Below are positions 14,772 to 15,619 of a DNA stretch of 15,619 nucleotides, in pieces; positions within the stretch are counted from its first letter, which is position 1, and the number at the start of each line of letters is the position of its first letter. Source of the DNA: an uncultured Lachnospiraceae bacterium (GTDB lineage: Bacteria; Bacillota; Clostridia; Lachnospirales; Lachnospiraceae); contig OMSM01000493.1 in the NCBI GenBank assembly GCA_900313745.1, positions 1 to 15,619 on the forward strand, in the 5' to 3' direction. The notes beneath the pieces were generated by a model that saw nothing but the letters and a program-made list of their open reading frames with translations, ran no database searches and was not told the DNA's origin. Both the position numbers and the translations under genes were made by a program.

Positions 14772-15619
14772 ATGTCAGTAAAGATAACAGGTACCGATCC
14801 GGAATATCCGTATCATATTCATGATGTTCACATCAGCGATCCATTCATTCTCGCCGATCCGGTAAGCCACAAGTACTATACCTATGTTCAGTTCGTCGAC
14901 AGAGACCGTTTCCCGGATGTCGACACATCGGAGCCCTGCTTCTATGTCATCGAGAGCAAGGATCTTATTCACTGGTCCAAACCGGAGATCTGCTTCCGGA
15001 AAGGGGATTTCTGGGCGGACAAGGACTACTGGGCGCCGGAGATGCATATCTGGAAGGGAAAGTACTACCTGATCTCGTCCTTCCGCGCGGAGGGTACCTA
15101 CCGCCGCTGCCAGTGTCTTGTCTCGGATTCACCGAAGGGCCCTTTCCATTACATTGTAAATAAGCCGGTCACCCCGGAGGGGTGGCACTGCCTGGACGGC
15201 ACACTCTATGTGGACCGCAAGGGCAAGCCCTGGATGGTGTTCTGCCACGAGTGGCTTCAGGTCAACGACGGCCAGATCTGTGCAATTCCGCTTTCCGATG
15301 ACCTGAGCGAGGCAATTGGGGAGCCGGAGATCCTGTTCCGTGCATCGGAGGGCCCGTGGACTGCGAAGAACATGAAGGCCGGAGGCTGGGTGACAGACGG
15401 TCCGTTCCTCTACCGGCTGAAAAGCGGCGTGCTGATCATGCTTTGGTCGAGCTTCCTCGACAACGGTGGATATGCTACAAGCTATGCGAGATCTTTGAGC
15501 GGGGAGATCCACGGCCCGTGGGTACAGGAGAAGATGCCGATCTACGCCATGGACGGGGCCCACTCGATGCTGTTCAAAACTTTCGGCGGCGAGCTGATGA
15601 TGTCCCTGCACTGCCCGAA
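14772..15619 (+). CDS. Glycoside hydrolase of the GH43 type (5' part; runs off the window)
   Basis: The first 282 codons have no stop. There is no signal peptide, so the enzyme is probably cytoplasmic and acts on imported oligosaccharides. The five-bladed propeller pattern of GH43 (xylosidases and arabinosidases) is visible: HISDPFILAD (20-29) with the likely base Asp23, YWAPEMHIWKGKYYL (86-100), and LDGTLYVDRKGKPWMVF (141-157) with Asp142, the likely pKa-setting residue. TDGPFLYRLKSGVLIMLWSS (208-227) stands where classic GH43 enzymes have EGP with the acid Glu; here it is Asp209. The start is supported by AAAGGGGA at 14761-14768. The substrate cannot be named from this part; arabino- or xylo-oligosaccharides are the family's usual targets. 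The C-terminal end is outside the window. Confidence 0.85.
   Translation, partial: MSVKITGTDPEYPYHIHDVHISDPFILADPVSHKYYTYVQFVDRDRFPDVDTSEPCFYVIESKDLIHWSKPEICFRKGDFWADKDYWAPEMHIWKGKYYLISSFRAEGTYRRCQCLVSDSPKGPFHYIVNKPVTPEGWHCLDGTLYVDRKGKPWMVFCHEWLQVNDGQICAIPLSDDLSEAIGEPEILFRASEGPWTAKNMKAGGWVTDGPFLYRLKSGVLIMLWSSFLDNGGYATSYARSLSGEIHGPWVQEKMPIYAMDGAHSMLFKTFGGELMMSLHCP

Overview
The window looks like chromosomal DNA from a fairly GC-rich member of the Firmicutes, class Clostridia, probably a Lachnospiraceae-type gut anaerobe. The evidence is strong AGGAGG-type ribosome binding sites, the gene order tig-clpP-clpX-engB, lipoproteins with LAGC lipoboxes, and a Gram-positive maltodextrin locus that carries its own lipoprotein amylase. 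The family-level placement is inference. All six complete plus-strand genes from clpP to clpB, and tig, look like intact core or sugar-use genes; I see no insertion sequence, CRISPR array, tRNA, rRNA or phage gene.

Region 1 (1-4475) is a protein quality-control block on the plus strand. After the C-terminal tail of an unidentified membrane protein come trigger factor (tig), the ClpP protease, its ClpX unfoldase, and the ribosome-assembly GTPase EngB/YsxC. The block closes at a strong bidirectional terminator. The lon gene that often lies between clpX and engB in related bacteria is absent.

Region 2 (4483-11430) is a maltodextrin utilisation locus. A minus-strand LacI-family regulator is divergent from malE-malF-malG and a surface GH13 amylase. 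The 314-bp divergent region holds two identical 19-bp operator-like repeats. One lies just after the malE -10 box and one lies upstream of the lacI promoter. A 12-bp GC-rich hairpin separates malE from malFG, as expected where the binding protein is made in excess. No ATPase is encoded, so a shared MsmX-type ATPase elsewhere in the genome is implied. The amylase would cut starch-like glucans at the cell surface, MalE would capture the products, MalFG would import them, and the regulator would respond to them.

Region 3 (11431-14317) is a single-gene clpB unit with its own extended -10 promoter, a 12-bp perfect inverted repeat in its leader, and its own terminator.

Region 4 (14318-15619) is an AT-rich intergenic stretch of about 390 bp after one more hairpin, followed by the start of a GH43-type glycoside hydrolase gene that runs off the window. 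The stretch has candidate promoters and a possible 11-codon leader ORF.

Nothing here is clearly a new system. The parts most worth checking are the non-coding ones: the paired operators, the two related inverted repeats flanking clpB, the malE-malF hairpin, and the GH43 leader.
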